A stretch of 64,000 nucleotides of DNA, taken from contig JAMXBB010000011.1 of assembly GCA_024138015.1 (NCBI GenBank), positions 85,747,779-85,811,778 of the forward strand, written 5' to 3'. Source of the stretch: Lumnitzera littorea (Eukaryota; Streptophyta; Magnoliopsida; Myrtales; Combretaceae). The notes beneath the pieces are model-generated. The model searched no databases, had not been told where the DNA came from, and worked only from the letters and a program-made list of their open reading frames with translations. Position numbers and translations under genes: made by a program. Shown here piece after piece: positions 46,540 to 58,365 of the stretch; position 1 is the first letter of the stretch, and each line of letters begins with the position of its first letter.

Positions 46540-48363
46540 CTATAATAATTCAACTTCTCCATAGCTCCTTAAGTGAATCATTAACTCTTGTATGAATTCA
46601 TAGATCTCTTTACTCTTAGGGTGTGATCTATCTCCTTTCCTAAACTCATGGACTATACCGTCAAGTTGAATCGAACTGCAACCAGGAGTCTTCTTCACAT
46701 CCTTTTCTTTCATTGACTTTCTCAGTTTTAACGCATCCCGCCATCTATATGCAGAGGAATACACATTTGACATCAATATATATGCCCCCTCTCGCTCTGG
46801 CTCGATTTCCAGAAGCTTTTGCATCACTTGTTGTCCGAGTTCAACTTTTCCATAGATTCTACAAGCTCCTAGTAATGCCCCCCAAACAAAGGCGTCGGGC
46901 TTAATAGGCATGTTCTTTATGAACTCTTCTGCTTCAGTGAACATTCCAGCACGACCAAATAGGTCAACCATGCAACCATAATGCTCCATTTGAGGTTCTA
47001 AGCCATACACTACTTGCATGTGCTTAAAATGCTGCCTCCCTTCTTTTACGAGTCCTGAATGACTACAAGCTGAAAGGACACCAAGGAAAGTTACATCATC
47101 CGGTTTTATTCCAACCCTACACATATCAGAGAAGATCCTAAGTGCCTGAGCTGCATCTCCATGCATCGCTAGTCCAACAATGATGGCAGTGTAAGAATAA
47201 ACGTCTCTGTCTTTCATTTCATCGAAAACTCCAAGAGCTTGGCTTATGCTTCCACATTTTGCATACATATCGACAAGTGCATTCCCCACATATCCATCAG
47301 CAGGAATTCTGTGCTTATCAATATACGCATGAACCCACTTTCCCAACTCAAGCAATCCAAGGTTAGCACATGAGTTCAAGATACCGACTAAAGTAATGCT
47401 ATTGGGCTCAACTCCGACCCTTTGCATCTTCTTAAAAACATCAAGGGCTTCCCTAAACTTCCCTTGCTGAGCAAGCCCCAGTATCATAGAATTCCAAGAC
47501 ACGACATTCCTAACAGGCATCTCACAAAACACACGGTGAGCAAAATCAGCATCACCACACTTCAAGAACATATCCACCAACGCATTGCCAACAAAGACAT
47601 CCTTCTCAATCCCATTCTCGTGAATATACCTGCGCATCATTTTCCCCAAGCTCAAATCCCCCAACTTCGCACATGCAGAGAGCACTACAGTGAGTGTCAT
47701 CTCATCGGCATGATACCCAGCCTCACACATATCGAAAAACACACCAATCCCCTCCCTAGGAAACCCCATGTTAACACACCCTTGAATTAAAGTCGTCCAA
47801 GAAACTAAATCCAATTGAGGACTTCCATAGAACAGTTTCCAAACATCCGCGATAACCCCACAAACGACATAAACCCTCATGAGGGTGTTATTTACATACA
47901 CATTGGAAACAAGCAACCCAGTTTTTATCGCATGTGCATGAATCTCTTGTCCTTCTTTCAATGCATGTGCATGAGCACATGACTTGAGAACAAAAGGGAG
48001 TGTGTAGTTATTGGGTGAAAGACCTTTTACGAGCATCTCTCTGTATGTAACTATGGCTTCTAAGGAATGGGTTGTGTTGGATGGGTTCAAATTCGAAAGC
48101 GCTTGAATAATGGCGTTATATACGTATTGGGTTTGAAGAGAAGGGATTTTGGTGACGAGGGCATGGATCTGTTTGACTTCTCGGGATGTTTTTGATAGTT
48201 CGAGAGAGCTGAGGACTGAACGGTGCAGAGAAGCAAGGTCGTCGTAGAAAGTTGTTTTTGGGACAGGATTTGGATATATAGACAGAGAGATAAAGGGAGA
48301 TGTAGAGTTCATTTTGTGAAGGAGTGCTGCGGAGCGGTTGAAAGAACATGGCAGCGCTGGCAT
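46540..48363 (-). CDS. Pentatricopeptide repeat protein, PLS class, E/E+ subgroup
   Basis: Intronless, 607 residues, as usual for plant PPR genes. Repeats fill about residues 75-500; typical units are VYVNNTLMRVY, DLVSWTTLIQGCV, DVFVGNALVDMFLKCGD, NVVSWNSMILGLAQQGKFREAL and GYVGNALVDMYAKCGSI. After the repeats comes an E domain (KPDAFVWGALLGACRIYGKV, GAYILMSNVYSSAYRW) and the start of an E+ region (KKTPGCSSIQLDGIVHEF, then SHPKSKEIYEFIQEL). There is no DYW deaminase: the chain ends SYGEVELL. Proteins of this class bind single-stranded organellar RNA and usually recruit a separate DYW protein for C-to-U editing in plastids or mitochondria. The N-terminus is Ser/Pro-rich with few acidic residues, in line with organelle import. 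A second Met at residue 18 (48312) is an alternative start. No lesions seen; the target RNA is unknown. Confidence 0.93.
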   Translation of the reverse strand: MPALPCSFNRSAALLHKMNSTSPFISLSIYPNPVPKTTFYDDLASLHRSVLSSLELSKTSREVKQIHALVTKIPSLQTQYVYNAIIQALSNLNPSNTTHSLEAIVTYREMLVKGLSPNNYTLPFVLKSCAHAHALKEGQEIHAHAIKTGLLVSNVYVNNTLMRVYVVCGVIADVWKLFYGSPQLDLVSWTTLIQGCVNMGFPREGIGVFFDMCEAGYHADEMTLTVVLSACAKLGDLSLGKMMRRYIHENGIEKDVFVGNALVDMFLKCGDADFAHRVFCEMPVRNVVSWNSMILGLAQQGKFREALDVFKKMQRVGVEPNSITLVGILNSCANLGLLELGKWVHAYIDKHRIPADGYVGNALVDMYAKCGSISQALGVFDEMKDRDVYSYTAIIVGLAMHGDAAQALRIFSDMCRVGIKPDDVTFLGVLSACSHSGLVKEGRQHFKHMQVVYGLEPQMEHYGCMVDLFGRAGMFTEAEEFIKNMPIKPDAFVWGALLGACRIYGKVELGQQVMQKLLEIEPEREGAYILMSNVYSSAYRWRDALKLRKSMKEKDVKKTPGCSSIQLDGIVHEFRKGDRSHPKSKEIYEFIQELMIHLRSYGEVELL

Positions 48364-50798
48364 GAGTGGCTTCGCGGGAAAGAGCTAACGGTCGGTTAAT
48401 GCATTTCATCAACTCCGGTCTTTACGGAAAAGGCTAACGCCCACATCAATTAGCCAATAACATGGAAATACCTGTAAAAAATTTGATATATAACAACTTT
48501 TACAATAAGTTATTGTGGACGTGTAACTCCAAGCTTGAGTCGAACTCTTTAAAATGTGGACCAGGCCTAGGAGTCTTAACTAATCTGTTCAAACTTGGTT
48601 GAGCTGCCAAGCCTTGAGTTGACCTCTTTAAAGAACTCTTTAAAACATGAGTTGAGCCCAAGAGCCTTAATCCCTTCTCGAAACTTGGTTGAGGGGAGCT
48701 TGGCCAACTTTATCTTGATCTAGACCAAGCTGATAGCATTTAGAAAAACATCTTCAAAAGCTTAGATTAAGCTCTTAAGGGATTGATCGTTCTTGTTAGA
48801 AGATATCCACTTAGCTCTTGTCTGCTTTCAAACCTAATAGAGTTTGAGTCTTTAAGCTCATAACATGTTGGCATGATCTATAGGTTCAAAAGTAGATTAG
48901 GTAAGGCAAGAGTAGTTTAATTGGATAAGACAAGACTACAACTAGCTTGTGTTTGTTTTGACATTTTTTCTATAGGATTCACATTTAAGGAGAGGATCTT
49001 AGGATCGTATTCCACCTTCTGTAATTATCTTACTTGTTACACTTATAGATATTAGGTAAAGGTATGGGTAAAGGATCATCACTCTTTCACTCTTACATAC
49101 TTTATAGTTCTTTAAACACTTATTAAGCCCAATATTGACTCAATTATCGGAATGATTACGATGGAACTACTTTTGGTGCCCCTTTGATTGCTTATGTTAT
49201 TATTTATGCAGGTTGCCTCCAACCTCAACTACCCTACCTAAAATCAAACATGAATGCTTTGGATTTTCAAGAACTACCACTATCACTATTATATATTAAA
49301 ATACATCAATACATGCTTATTACAAATCCAAACATAGTGCATTATTATCAATTTTTTTTTCCTAAATATGCATTGTCATTAGATTTTTTCCTTTTTTTTT
49401 TCTTAGTTGTATTGAATAACACTAGTGTTACTTGAGAAGCTCATAATTGATCATTTAATCTTCTTAAGTTGAACTCAAGTTTGCTTAAGCTTGAAAATTG
49501 GTCAAGAAGAAAAGTTAGGATCTTGGTATTGAAATTGATTTAATTCAATGAATTGAGTTCAATAAATATTGAATTAATAATCTCTAAGTACACCTTGGTT
49601 ATGAATGTTAATGAGGATACTTTATTTTATGTCTTAAAATTTAGGCTGCGACAAACTTCACCTCATACTCATACCTCAGCAAAGGTATGCAAAGGCCTAG
49701 GGATATGCTAATTAATATAATTTATAAATAAAATATATCAAACCTAGTCCTAATGCACAACCATATTACATATTGAAAACTAAAAGGGCACTTAAATCTT
49801 ATTACAAGTTTGAAAAATAAACCAATTGCCCATATCATCCTTATTAGAAAGATTCATCGGATATCACATACTTTTAAAATTTTCTAGTGAATAATGACCA
49901 AAAATATTTCAACATATTACAAAATATCAGGAATGATAATATGTATAAACAAATGTTTAATTTTAAATTAAAGTTAAGATTAAATTTGATATTCCAAAAA
50001 GGACGTAAAAAGGAACTGCTCATATTATTAGAAAAATTTATTATGCCCATTTTTATCTTCTCCTTCCAAAAGATAATCTCTAGGAAAAGGGATGAAAACT
50101 ACATATTTTAGCTATCATAAACCGAGGTAATGAAACGGCTCCTAATTGCAATCATCAAGAATAGTAGGTATGATGCTTAGCTCATTCACAACTCACATGT
50201 GCGCTTAAGTTTCCTAAGATTGCTTGATTTTCATCCTTACTTCTTCTTTTTAAGTCATCTCCATATGTTATTACTATATCACCCTTTGAAGGCCACTTAT
50301 AGTGCAATAGGCATATTACATATATGTAACAATTACAATTGGATCCTTCCACTAAATTTTGGTGAATCGAATAGGGATTAAGTGAGTTGACAATTTAATA
50401 ATGTTACCCATAAGGAAAAGGATAATGAGCTTAGTTGACAACACTACTCATGTAAGTAGTCAATCATGACGTTACTAAACAAACAATGCTAGTACCCGAA
50501 GATGCTAATTAAGGTAACATCACACTGAAGGATATACGCAAAAATGTGTAGTTGATGCATGCAATACAAGAGAACACTGAGATCATAAATAACTTTATGG
50601 CAAAATTCACGTAATTTATATCCGAGGTGTTTGTTGTTGCTACTGTGCAATAAAGTTTGACATTGCGTAGCAAGATGTTACCTAGGTAGTTAAACAGTTA
50701 ATCCTCCTGACTTTGATGAGGAAGTTCCTCATAATAGAGATGAGCAAGATCCTAGGCTACATAAGGTGTTCAACACTTAAAGTGAAGAATATATGAAT
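48364..50798. other. Intergenic DNA, no gene seen
   Basis: Includes the PPR gene promoter side at the left. A weak tandem duplication of about 91 bp (GAACTCTTTAAAA at 48542 and 48633) is the only structure noted. Open frames are short and AT-driven. Confidence 0.45.
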
Positions 50799-51005
50799 TT
50801 ACTCAAGAGGCTCCTCATCTTTACATGCTACTCCACATATTGCACCTAGTAGATCTATAAGCCACTCTAATCCCATCTCCAACATATTGGTGGAAATTGC
50901 AACTTTTGCTTGTTCGGGCTTCTTGTTTACTAGGGAAGAGATATAGGTAAGGTCTACTATAGGAATGTTGGATCTCAAACTCCCATATTGCTTGTGCATT
51001 GCCAT
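50799..51005 (-). other. Orphan 68-codon open frame with protein-like composition
   Basis: The minus-strand frame reads SNIPIVDLTYISSLVNKK, then EQAKVAISTNMLEMGLEW and a Cys-containing end (LLGAICGVACKDEEPLE). Composition is balanced, unlike most AT-driven frames nearby. I do not recognise the family. It could be a terminal exon or a remnant of a lost gene; no partner exon was found. Confidence 0.3.
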
Positions 51006-53625
51006 TGAATCATACCATAATAATTATATGAATATGAGTATGGAATTCATGTTATTTCATTGCAAAAAGAGAAGTGCCAAAGAGCACTTATTACTCTTTT
51101 TTCTTTCTTTAGGAGAATTAAGAAAAAAAACTGCTGGATGTATTCTCATGAGAATTGAGAAAGTGATTGTAATAAGTTATCCATCTCCTTAAACCCTTTG
51201 TCTTATTCTCTCTCTCTCTCTCATATTACACACAATTCTAACTCAAAGTTGGGGTACAGTCTAGTAGTTGAACTTTCATTTTTTTATAATTTAGGGTCTA
51301 GTTCCAACATTAAACTGCCCAAATTCCAAAATACAGGTATTTGTTATGCCTTGATCCCCTCAAAATTAGCATATATATATCTCGCAACTACTAACATTGC
51401 AACTCTGACAAGAAAACACGAGAAATGTGTTTTGAGCTGATTAAGAAGTACAGTGTCTCAGATATCTTGTAGGAAATAAGCAGGGTGAGAAAAATCTTGG
51501 GATTTTCAGTATAAGAAGTACCCATCATTTTTTTTTCTCTCATTTAGGATTTTCTAACGCTGTTTCCACCATTGCGTGAGGCTAATTTTTTCCTAAATAG
51601 TATTTAAAGACAATTTGTTATTCTTAATGGGCCTGAGGACATATTTCTCGTGTTTTCTTGTGCTCTTAATCAGCTCCAAAACATATTCCTTCAATTTTTT
51701 CAATAATGTCTCACTGTTACGATAGTTTATATTATTATATTAAGCTAGCCTTCCATTAAACTAAATGCAACCTCAGCAAGTATGCAAACGTCATTCTTCA
51801 TCTCCACGAAACTTATATACGAAAGCCAAGATATTCACGTCCATTATACCATCCACCAAAATCCAAAGCATGCTAATGTGGGTATAAACGAGATGAGTCT
51901 GCTCACAAGCGATTTGATCTCAATTCGGTATGTACTTAAATTTGACTCGATCATAGTTGAGTTGAGATTAAGCTTAAATTACTTAAATAACTTATTGAGT
52001 TAAGCTCGAGTTTAATGATATTTGGATCAATAAGTTTATGAATTTAATCGAATTCGAGTTAAGTTTAAATATGAGTAATGTTTAAATTATATTATTATCT
52101 TATTTTAATTAAATATATTATATATTTGTTAAAGATTATCAAGTAAACACAAGTTTAATTGAGTTAAGTTCAAATTTGTCAAGTACTATTTTGAGTTAAC
52201 CTTCAGCATAGAATTATAAATTCAATTGAGTTTGAGCTCGAGTTTTGAACATCCTAATCAAGCTCAATATTGTACCATCTTGACTTTAATTCATTTATAA
52301 CCGTAAATGGATTTTTATGTATACTAGAAATGAAATCCTAAGAATTCATGGTTTCACATAGAGGAGGGGCTTGACCTAAGATGGGAATAGCACTAAAAAT
52401 AATGTAATGTTTGTTTACGTAGGGCTAAAAGTAATGTAATATCCATATAATTAGTATTGAATTTATTTACAATTAAATCATGTATTTTAAATGATTAATT
52501 TATTATAAATCAAGTCAATATGCTTGTCCCATGGTCTAATGGTGCCGATTTTACTTTATTTATTCTTTTGTAATTGTATTTTCAAATTGTATCGTGTTTG
52601 TACTATCGATACCATGCTCTATCCATTTTCTCTCATAACCGTGTATGAGAAATTCGTGGACGAAACCAAACATATTCGAAATAAAGAAAGTCAATTGGTT
52701 CGGCAGTCCATGTTTAGTATGTTGCCCATGAAACAGGTGTATAATAGTTCATATTCTTTCTATATTGGTCCTTCTTTCAATTATTTCCTGTAGAAAAGAT
52801 TATTTGGCTGTAAAGTGGTCCGTAAGTATGTTTATTTTGCCATCTATTCAGACGGCTTTCCGGACACTTAAATAACTGTGTAGTTTCTCATTCTTTTTAC
52901 GATTACACTAATCAGATCGGTTTATTGGCTCATATGCCCCACTTTTAAAGCTCAAAGGAGTAAAAAACATTATGAATCTACGTACTCAATTCGCATAATT
53001 AAACATCAACATACTCCTACATAAGCTTTTTTTACCTTTAAATGTATCATGTTTCATAAGAGTTAAAGTGAGTGTTTTGAATTCACCATATAAGAGCAAA
53101 TTTTTGTAGATTATCCCCTTTGTATATACATACCCTACATGCAAGATTTTAGGATGGTCGGTGCAATTCAATTAAGATCGATTCATTCTGTTGAACCGGA
53201 GCAAAACATTACTTTAAAACTATAATAGTTTTAGGAAGCTTAGAAAAGTTCATTAGGAGATAAAACATTTAAGAAACTTGAGATAGAAATAGCACGTATT
53301 ATAAGTTTAGGGGGGAAATAACAAAATTTTAGAGGTTATATTGCAATTATCCAGAATATTAATAGTGTATAAAATTGAGAAATACTTAAGTTTCAAATAA
53401 TTAGAGATGTGAATATATAAAAATGGTAAATATACCAAGGAAGAGTTTGAATGTTTTTTGAATTTAACTTAGGAATTGAAAATACTATATATCTCACATA
53501 GAATAGTATCAATGAAACAGCAATAAACGCATTATTGGACCATATAGGACTCAAAAGTTAGAGCATCGACTCATAAGGCTTCTATAATTATGTCATATGA
53601 AAAGAAAATCTACTGGGCTAAATGA
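51006..53625. other. Intergenic DNA with a permuted inverted repeat and GAGTT-rich low-complexity DNA
   Basis: Two related segments at 51408-51445 and 51639-51684 are inverted relative to each other (see findings). About 51900-52260 is low-complexity DNA made of GAGTT/TTAAG/CTCGAG words. No gene. Confidence 0.5.
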
Positions 53626-56508
53626 TTATGCCCCTGAAGGTGGTAAATATCTGCAAACCCTAGCTTCACCATAAACAAGTCTCGGTTTGCAGAAGTATCC
53701 CTTTCCCGGACTACAATGTCTGTCTTCTGAACATATGCACAGTCCTTCTAATGCACAACCATCGTCTCTTGCATTTCCTCTTTTACTAACATACAACATC
53801 TCATCGGACCAATCGTTTTGAGGGTCCAATTGCTTCTTTGCTGCAATGAATTTAGAGAAGTTTGGATACTTCTTTTGCACACCCATAAAGGCCACATTCC
53901 TATTTCTAGCCCAATGTGGCCTAGCCCCGTATTTGAAAAATGCCATTTGCTCTACTTCTTCCCACACATCTTGGTTTAGTCTTGGAATTGAAGGGTCCTG
54001 AAATCTACCCCAACAGAGTCCTCAGGTTGGCCTAAACACGCCGTGGATGCCTTCATGAATCGAATTAAAAAGCCATAGTACATGTCCACTCCACAAAAAT
54101 TTTCTGGGTTAATGTCACGAAGTCTTTTAACGTCACGGATAAAATCGCCGAATTTTAGGGCAGAAAATATTGCAGATGATTCAAAGAAGAAGAGTCCATT
54201 GATTCTTGGATCCCAAGCACAGGAGGTATCATTACTTGAAGGTGGTGAATATAGGCATGAACCCGAAGACTGCATTTTTCTTTGGTGACCAATGACAGGA
54301 TAGCCAGTGAAATCAAAGCCATTTTTAAGACCATTTGCTTTAAACTTCTTGTGTTCCACTGCAGTTAATGCTAATCCACATTTACCCTTGACATGCTTTG
54401 CTTCCTCGTATAATTTCTCTGCATGTAAAATTTCAGAAAGCATTTCATTATGTTCACTTTTATTGCAATTTTCCAAATACAAAATATCAAAAGACTAAAA
54501 AGGGTCAAATAATTAAGATAGATTGTGCAGACAGCTATCGTAGCATAGAAAATAGTATAATAATGCCCTTGAAAAACGTTGAAACCTTGAAATTTCTCAT
54601 TTGACATAGTATCAATTGAGGTGTTTGAATAAAAAGCACTTGTAATTATTCTTTTGAGACAAATCAATCATCTGATTTGATTTTTTTTTTTTTTTTGCCT
54701 GTTATGACATTTCAGCGGTTAAGGAAAATAAGATTTAGTATTGTATTGGAAAAGATCATATCTATAAATAAAATTATATATTTGATGGAAAAAAAATCAA
54801 CTTATTATTATATTGAAAGAGAAATTTTGTAGGGCCAATATTTTTAAATTTTTAATAAAATTTAATTTGAACTTTGGCAATATTAGGATATTTAAAATAA
54901 ATTAATAATACCTGTCATACGCACGGAATTCGAATAAGGAACCGGATAGGGCTGAAACCCTAGGAAGTCAAAGACACCATCTCCCGAAGTGTTGATAGGA
55001 ACTCTGTTATCGTACCTGTACACAGCAATATGTCTGGAGGGATACCACGCGATATCTGCAAATTCACATTTATTGGCAACATCCATGAATATGTCCTCAA
55101 GCTGACCATCTTCTGTGAAATTGTATGTTATGCTTCTTTTGAATCCTTTCTCATGCGAAAGCTTCACCTGTCATCGTAAGATTTCGATAATTGGTTAATA
55201 ATATTATTGTACTTAGTAAGTCGCTTTATTAACATTTTAGACTTTATAGAAAATATAGTGTTCCCCCTACAATATGTCAAATGAGATAATTTGGTTTAAT
55301 ATCAATTTTCATATACATTCTCAAAACTATTAATTTGGTACAAATAAACTTTTAATATCAGAATATAATTTCATCTCTTTAAAATGAAGGTAAGTCCTTA
55401 CATTTTTACTGTTTAATTTAAAGCATATTAAATTCTTAATACGTTGCCACTTTTATGATCTTTAATTTGCTTTTAAAAAATGTTTTAATGGTAATATTTC
55501 TTGGAAGAAACTATTTTTCCATGTATGAAAGCTCATATATATCTTTTTAGAAAATAACGAAGATGGCATCATAAGGTAGAAATGTAAAAGTGAAATTAGA
55601 ATAATCGCATCATAGAAATAAATTAAATAAGAAGATACCAAGTACACTAAACACGTCCAATAAGAATTTAATTTACCAAGTTTCACTTGCTTATTTTATT
55701 AAAATATCTCTAAATTAGGCAATATCATCTGATTATTGATGATGTTTCTGTAAGAAGGAAAAGATAAGAATTCTTATTACGTCTTCACGAAATACTTGTT
55801 AATAGAAAGATTAAATAAAACAGTGCAACAACTGACTTTAGATACGACGCCCAACATTCCTAGAGAAACTTTGGCAGCATCAAGAAGTAGATCTTGAGCC
55901 TCTAATTTGATAATTTTTGCATATCCTTCTGATTCATTGGCAAGTATCACAAGGCTTAAGCCTACAACATGGTCGTGTACAGCACTAACCTTGCCCCATT
56001 AAGAGCTACCGTGCACCCCGGTGCTAATCATCCTTCCCACGCTCACCCCTTCCTAATATGGTGCAGGCACCAAGCTCAGCCCCACCTCCTCAACTTTGTC
56101 AATAAGCTGCCTCAAGGGCACCCCGGCATCAATCGTGACTACCATATTCTTATTATTAATCTCGATACAGGAGTCATAGTTCGCAGTGCTGATGAGTATT
56201 GCATTGTTTGATTGAGTTCCAGGACAAGCTAATCTTGGCATTGTGCGTGAGAATTTGCTAACGACTTTGACATTTAAATTATTCTGATTGGCATAAGCAA
56301 CTATTGAGAGAAGTTCCTGTTCTGATTTAGGGTATGTGACATCTTGGACATGACATTCTTTTCTATCACTCCAAACAACATATGAATTTTGGAGGGTGCA
56401 ACCATTGGCTTGGCAGATAATAGGGGATTGTGGTGGCATTCCATGGATTTTTAGCAAAAGTACGAGGATGAAGACAAAGACAAGGAGTAGCCAAACTTTT
56501 TGTGCCAT
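53626..56508 (-). pseudogene. L-gulono-1,4-lactone oxidase-like gene, disrupted
   Basis: Exons on the minus strand: 56508-55837, 55167-54912 and 54418-53626, with GT..AG junctions whose phases fit the family (ISK-like/VKLSHEKGFKRSI; SVRMT/EKLYEEAKH). It starts with a signal peptide (MAQKVWLLLVFVFILVLLL), then an FAD-binding domain (DVTYPKSEQELLSIVAYA, VVTIDAGVPLRQLID). The C-terminal aldono-lactone oxidase part has AFFKYGARPHWARNRNVAF and a Cys-rich end. Family members oxidise L-gulono- or galactono-lactones toward ascorbate and are secretory-pathway flavoproteins. Three lesions: stop TAG at 56053-56055 where APYWEGV is expected, stop TAA at 55999-56001 where GSSWWGK is expected, and a frameshift near 53997-54002 after DSVGVDF, where a short coding stretch is missing. 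The GGxISTGAHG region is also altered (GRMISTGVHG). Splice sites and the rest remain well preserved, so inactivation looks recent. Confidence 0.88.
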
Positions 56509-56542
56509 TTTGAAAACATGGATTAATTAGATTGGTTGCTTA

Positions 56543-56551
56543 ATTTATATA
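56543..56551 (-). promoter_or_regulatory. Possible TATA box of the L-gulonolactone oxidase-like gene
   Basis: Reads TATATAAAT on the minus strand, about 35 bases before the ATG at 56508. If used, the 5' leader would be only a few bases, so a different start site is also possible. Confidence 0.35.
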
Positions 56552-56605
56552 GATGCTGGGTAAGGAAGTGCTTCAAAGGGATACGAGAAAAATGTTTTAA
56601 TTGTT

Positions 56606-56850
56606 CACGTGTGATGTAAGAAAGACCATATGTACTTGCGATAAAAAGGTAGACACATACATGTAAAGGTAGACATATACATCACTTGTGATGTAAGAAA
56701 GATCATATGTACTTTCAATCATATGTGTCTTAAAGACATATACATGTAAAGGAAGACATATACATCACATGTGATGTAAGAAAGACCATATATACTTTTG
56801 ATCATATTTGTCTTAAAAATATGTGCCCAGAATTACTTAAGACATGTTTT
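56606..56850. repeat. Three tandem units upstream of the oxidase-like gene
   Basis: TGTGATGTAAGAAAGA occurs at 56610, 56687 and 56770 (periods 77 and 83 bp). Each unit continues with a CATATGTACTT-like word, and GTAGACATATACAT or GGAAGACATATACATCA links units. The unit nearest the gene has a CACGTG core (56606-56611); in the others it reads CACTTG and CACATG. Confidence 0.8.
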
Positions 56851-58023
56851 ATCTATTAGTTTTATAGAATTGTATATATTTTTATGTGATAATGAATAGC
56901 AATCAGGAAATGAATGAATTCTCCTATATAAGTGCGTCAAATTTTTCTATAAACTATTTAAGTTTTACTCATTATTTACTCAGGTTTAATTCAGCTACAA
57001 TGGAATCAAGCTTGAACTGGTGCTTTAGGAGTCTTTTTTCTTTTACATTTGGCCTCACCATACTATCCTTCATGAGCTTGTGAAGTTAATTAAACTTGAA
57101 TTAAGTTTAAATATACATCAATTTTTGATTGAGATACAACTCATCTTAATCAAGCATAATTTAAGCTTTATTAAGTAACACTTAGGATCAAACTCAAGAT
57201 AAAAAATTGAAGCTAAATTAACTTTGAGTTATACTTGAGTTTTTGAATTTTTTAAGCTAGCTTAAATTTAAACTACGACTAAAACAAGTCCAATCAAGAT
57301 GATATAATAATGAGATTATGTTCAGCTTAGAATTTTAAACTTCAAGCTTAACTCATACGTGATCAAATTTATAATTTTAAACTTGACCTTGACTTAAAGT
57401 GATACTTAATGATTGAATTTAATTCAATTAAACTCACTTGAACTCAATAATTTAAAATACTATTTCCTTTTTTTTTTCCAAATATTTTTCTAGTTAAATA
57501 ATATTGATATGTAAATTTGACTTGAAATTTACAATTATTTTACCTTGATTTTAGAGTCTAATAAAATTAGCGAGTTAGTCAATTGAACATCATCAAGTTT
57601 GAACTTAATATAATATACTATTGAAGTAGTTTAAATTTAAGTTTAACTCGATTGTTCTTAAATTGAAATTGAGTAAATATCAAACTGAATTTGAATAGTT
57701 GTAAATAAGATTATCTTATTTTACACATCTAAATATGAACTCAATGTTATACTATATTTGAATTTGATTCGATTACAATTAAGGTATCCACTCAAAAAAT
57801 ATGCAAAATACAAGGTCCAAATGTAGTTAGGGAGGCACCTTGAGCGAATCTTGTTATAAAAAGAGTAATAATTTAGGATTAATTAGCTGGCGAATCCTAG
57901 TTTTCACACGATTTTAATTGTCGAAAATAGGAAATTTAGATATATGCAATAAATATTGTCATGTAAAGCAAGTCTTGGCATGTAATTTTGGTGTATACAA
58001 TATGAGCACGGGCCCAAGCACTT
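56851..58023. other. Intergenic DNA, no gene seen
   Basis: About 57080-57790 is low-complexity DNA made of TTGAGTT/TTAAGCTT/AACTCAA words like that at 51.9-52.3 kb. No gene. Confidence 0.45.
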
Positions 58024-58365
58024 TGCCACATATATCTATGGAAAAATTTGCATGTTTACAAATTATATATAAAATATTACAAAAGTACTAATATTATGTT
58101 GCAATATTAGCATTTGTGTATACATCGCATGTGATATTTTTACAAGTACATTTACACCTATATCATATCTTTGAGATGCGATATTAATATTTATATATAT
58201 ATCGTATCTTCAAGATGCAATATTACTACTAATATACCATTATTATGTCACATTTTATATATAAATGCTAATGCGATATTAATATTGGTATTTTAATAAT
58301 ATTTTTTATATAATTTGTAATTATGTAACTTTTTTTAAAATATTTATAGAGATATATTACACCCT
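58024..58365. mobile_element. MITE-like foldback element, copy 1, about 342 bp
   Basis: Long imperfect terminal inverted repeats: the left arm has TTTACAAATTATATATAAAA and the inverse of the right arm has ATTACAAATTATATAAAAAA, and similarity runs outward to CATATATCTATGG on the left and AATATATCTCTATAA on the inverted right. The inside repeats GCGATATTAATAT and CATCTTCAAGATGC words in both orientations. No coding capacity. The outer boundary is approximate and no clear target duplication was found. Confidence 0.6.

Noticed and set aside
47422..47790. 122-codon plus-strand frame
   Set aside because: Antisense shadow of the PPR repeats.
51900..52260. GAGTT/CTCGAG-word repeats considered as a CRISPR-like or regulatory array
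   Set aside because: No regular period or spacers; similar low-complexity DNA recurs at 57.1-57.8 kb and is typical plant spacer sequence.
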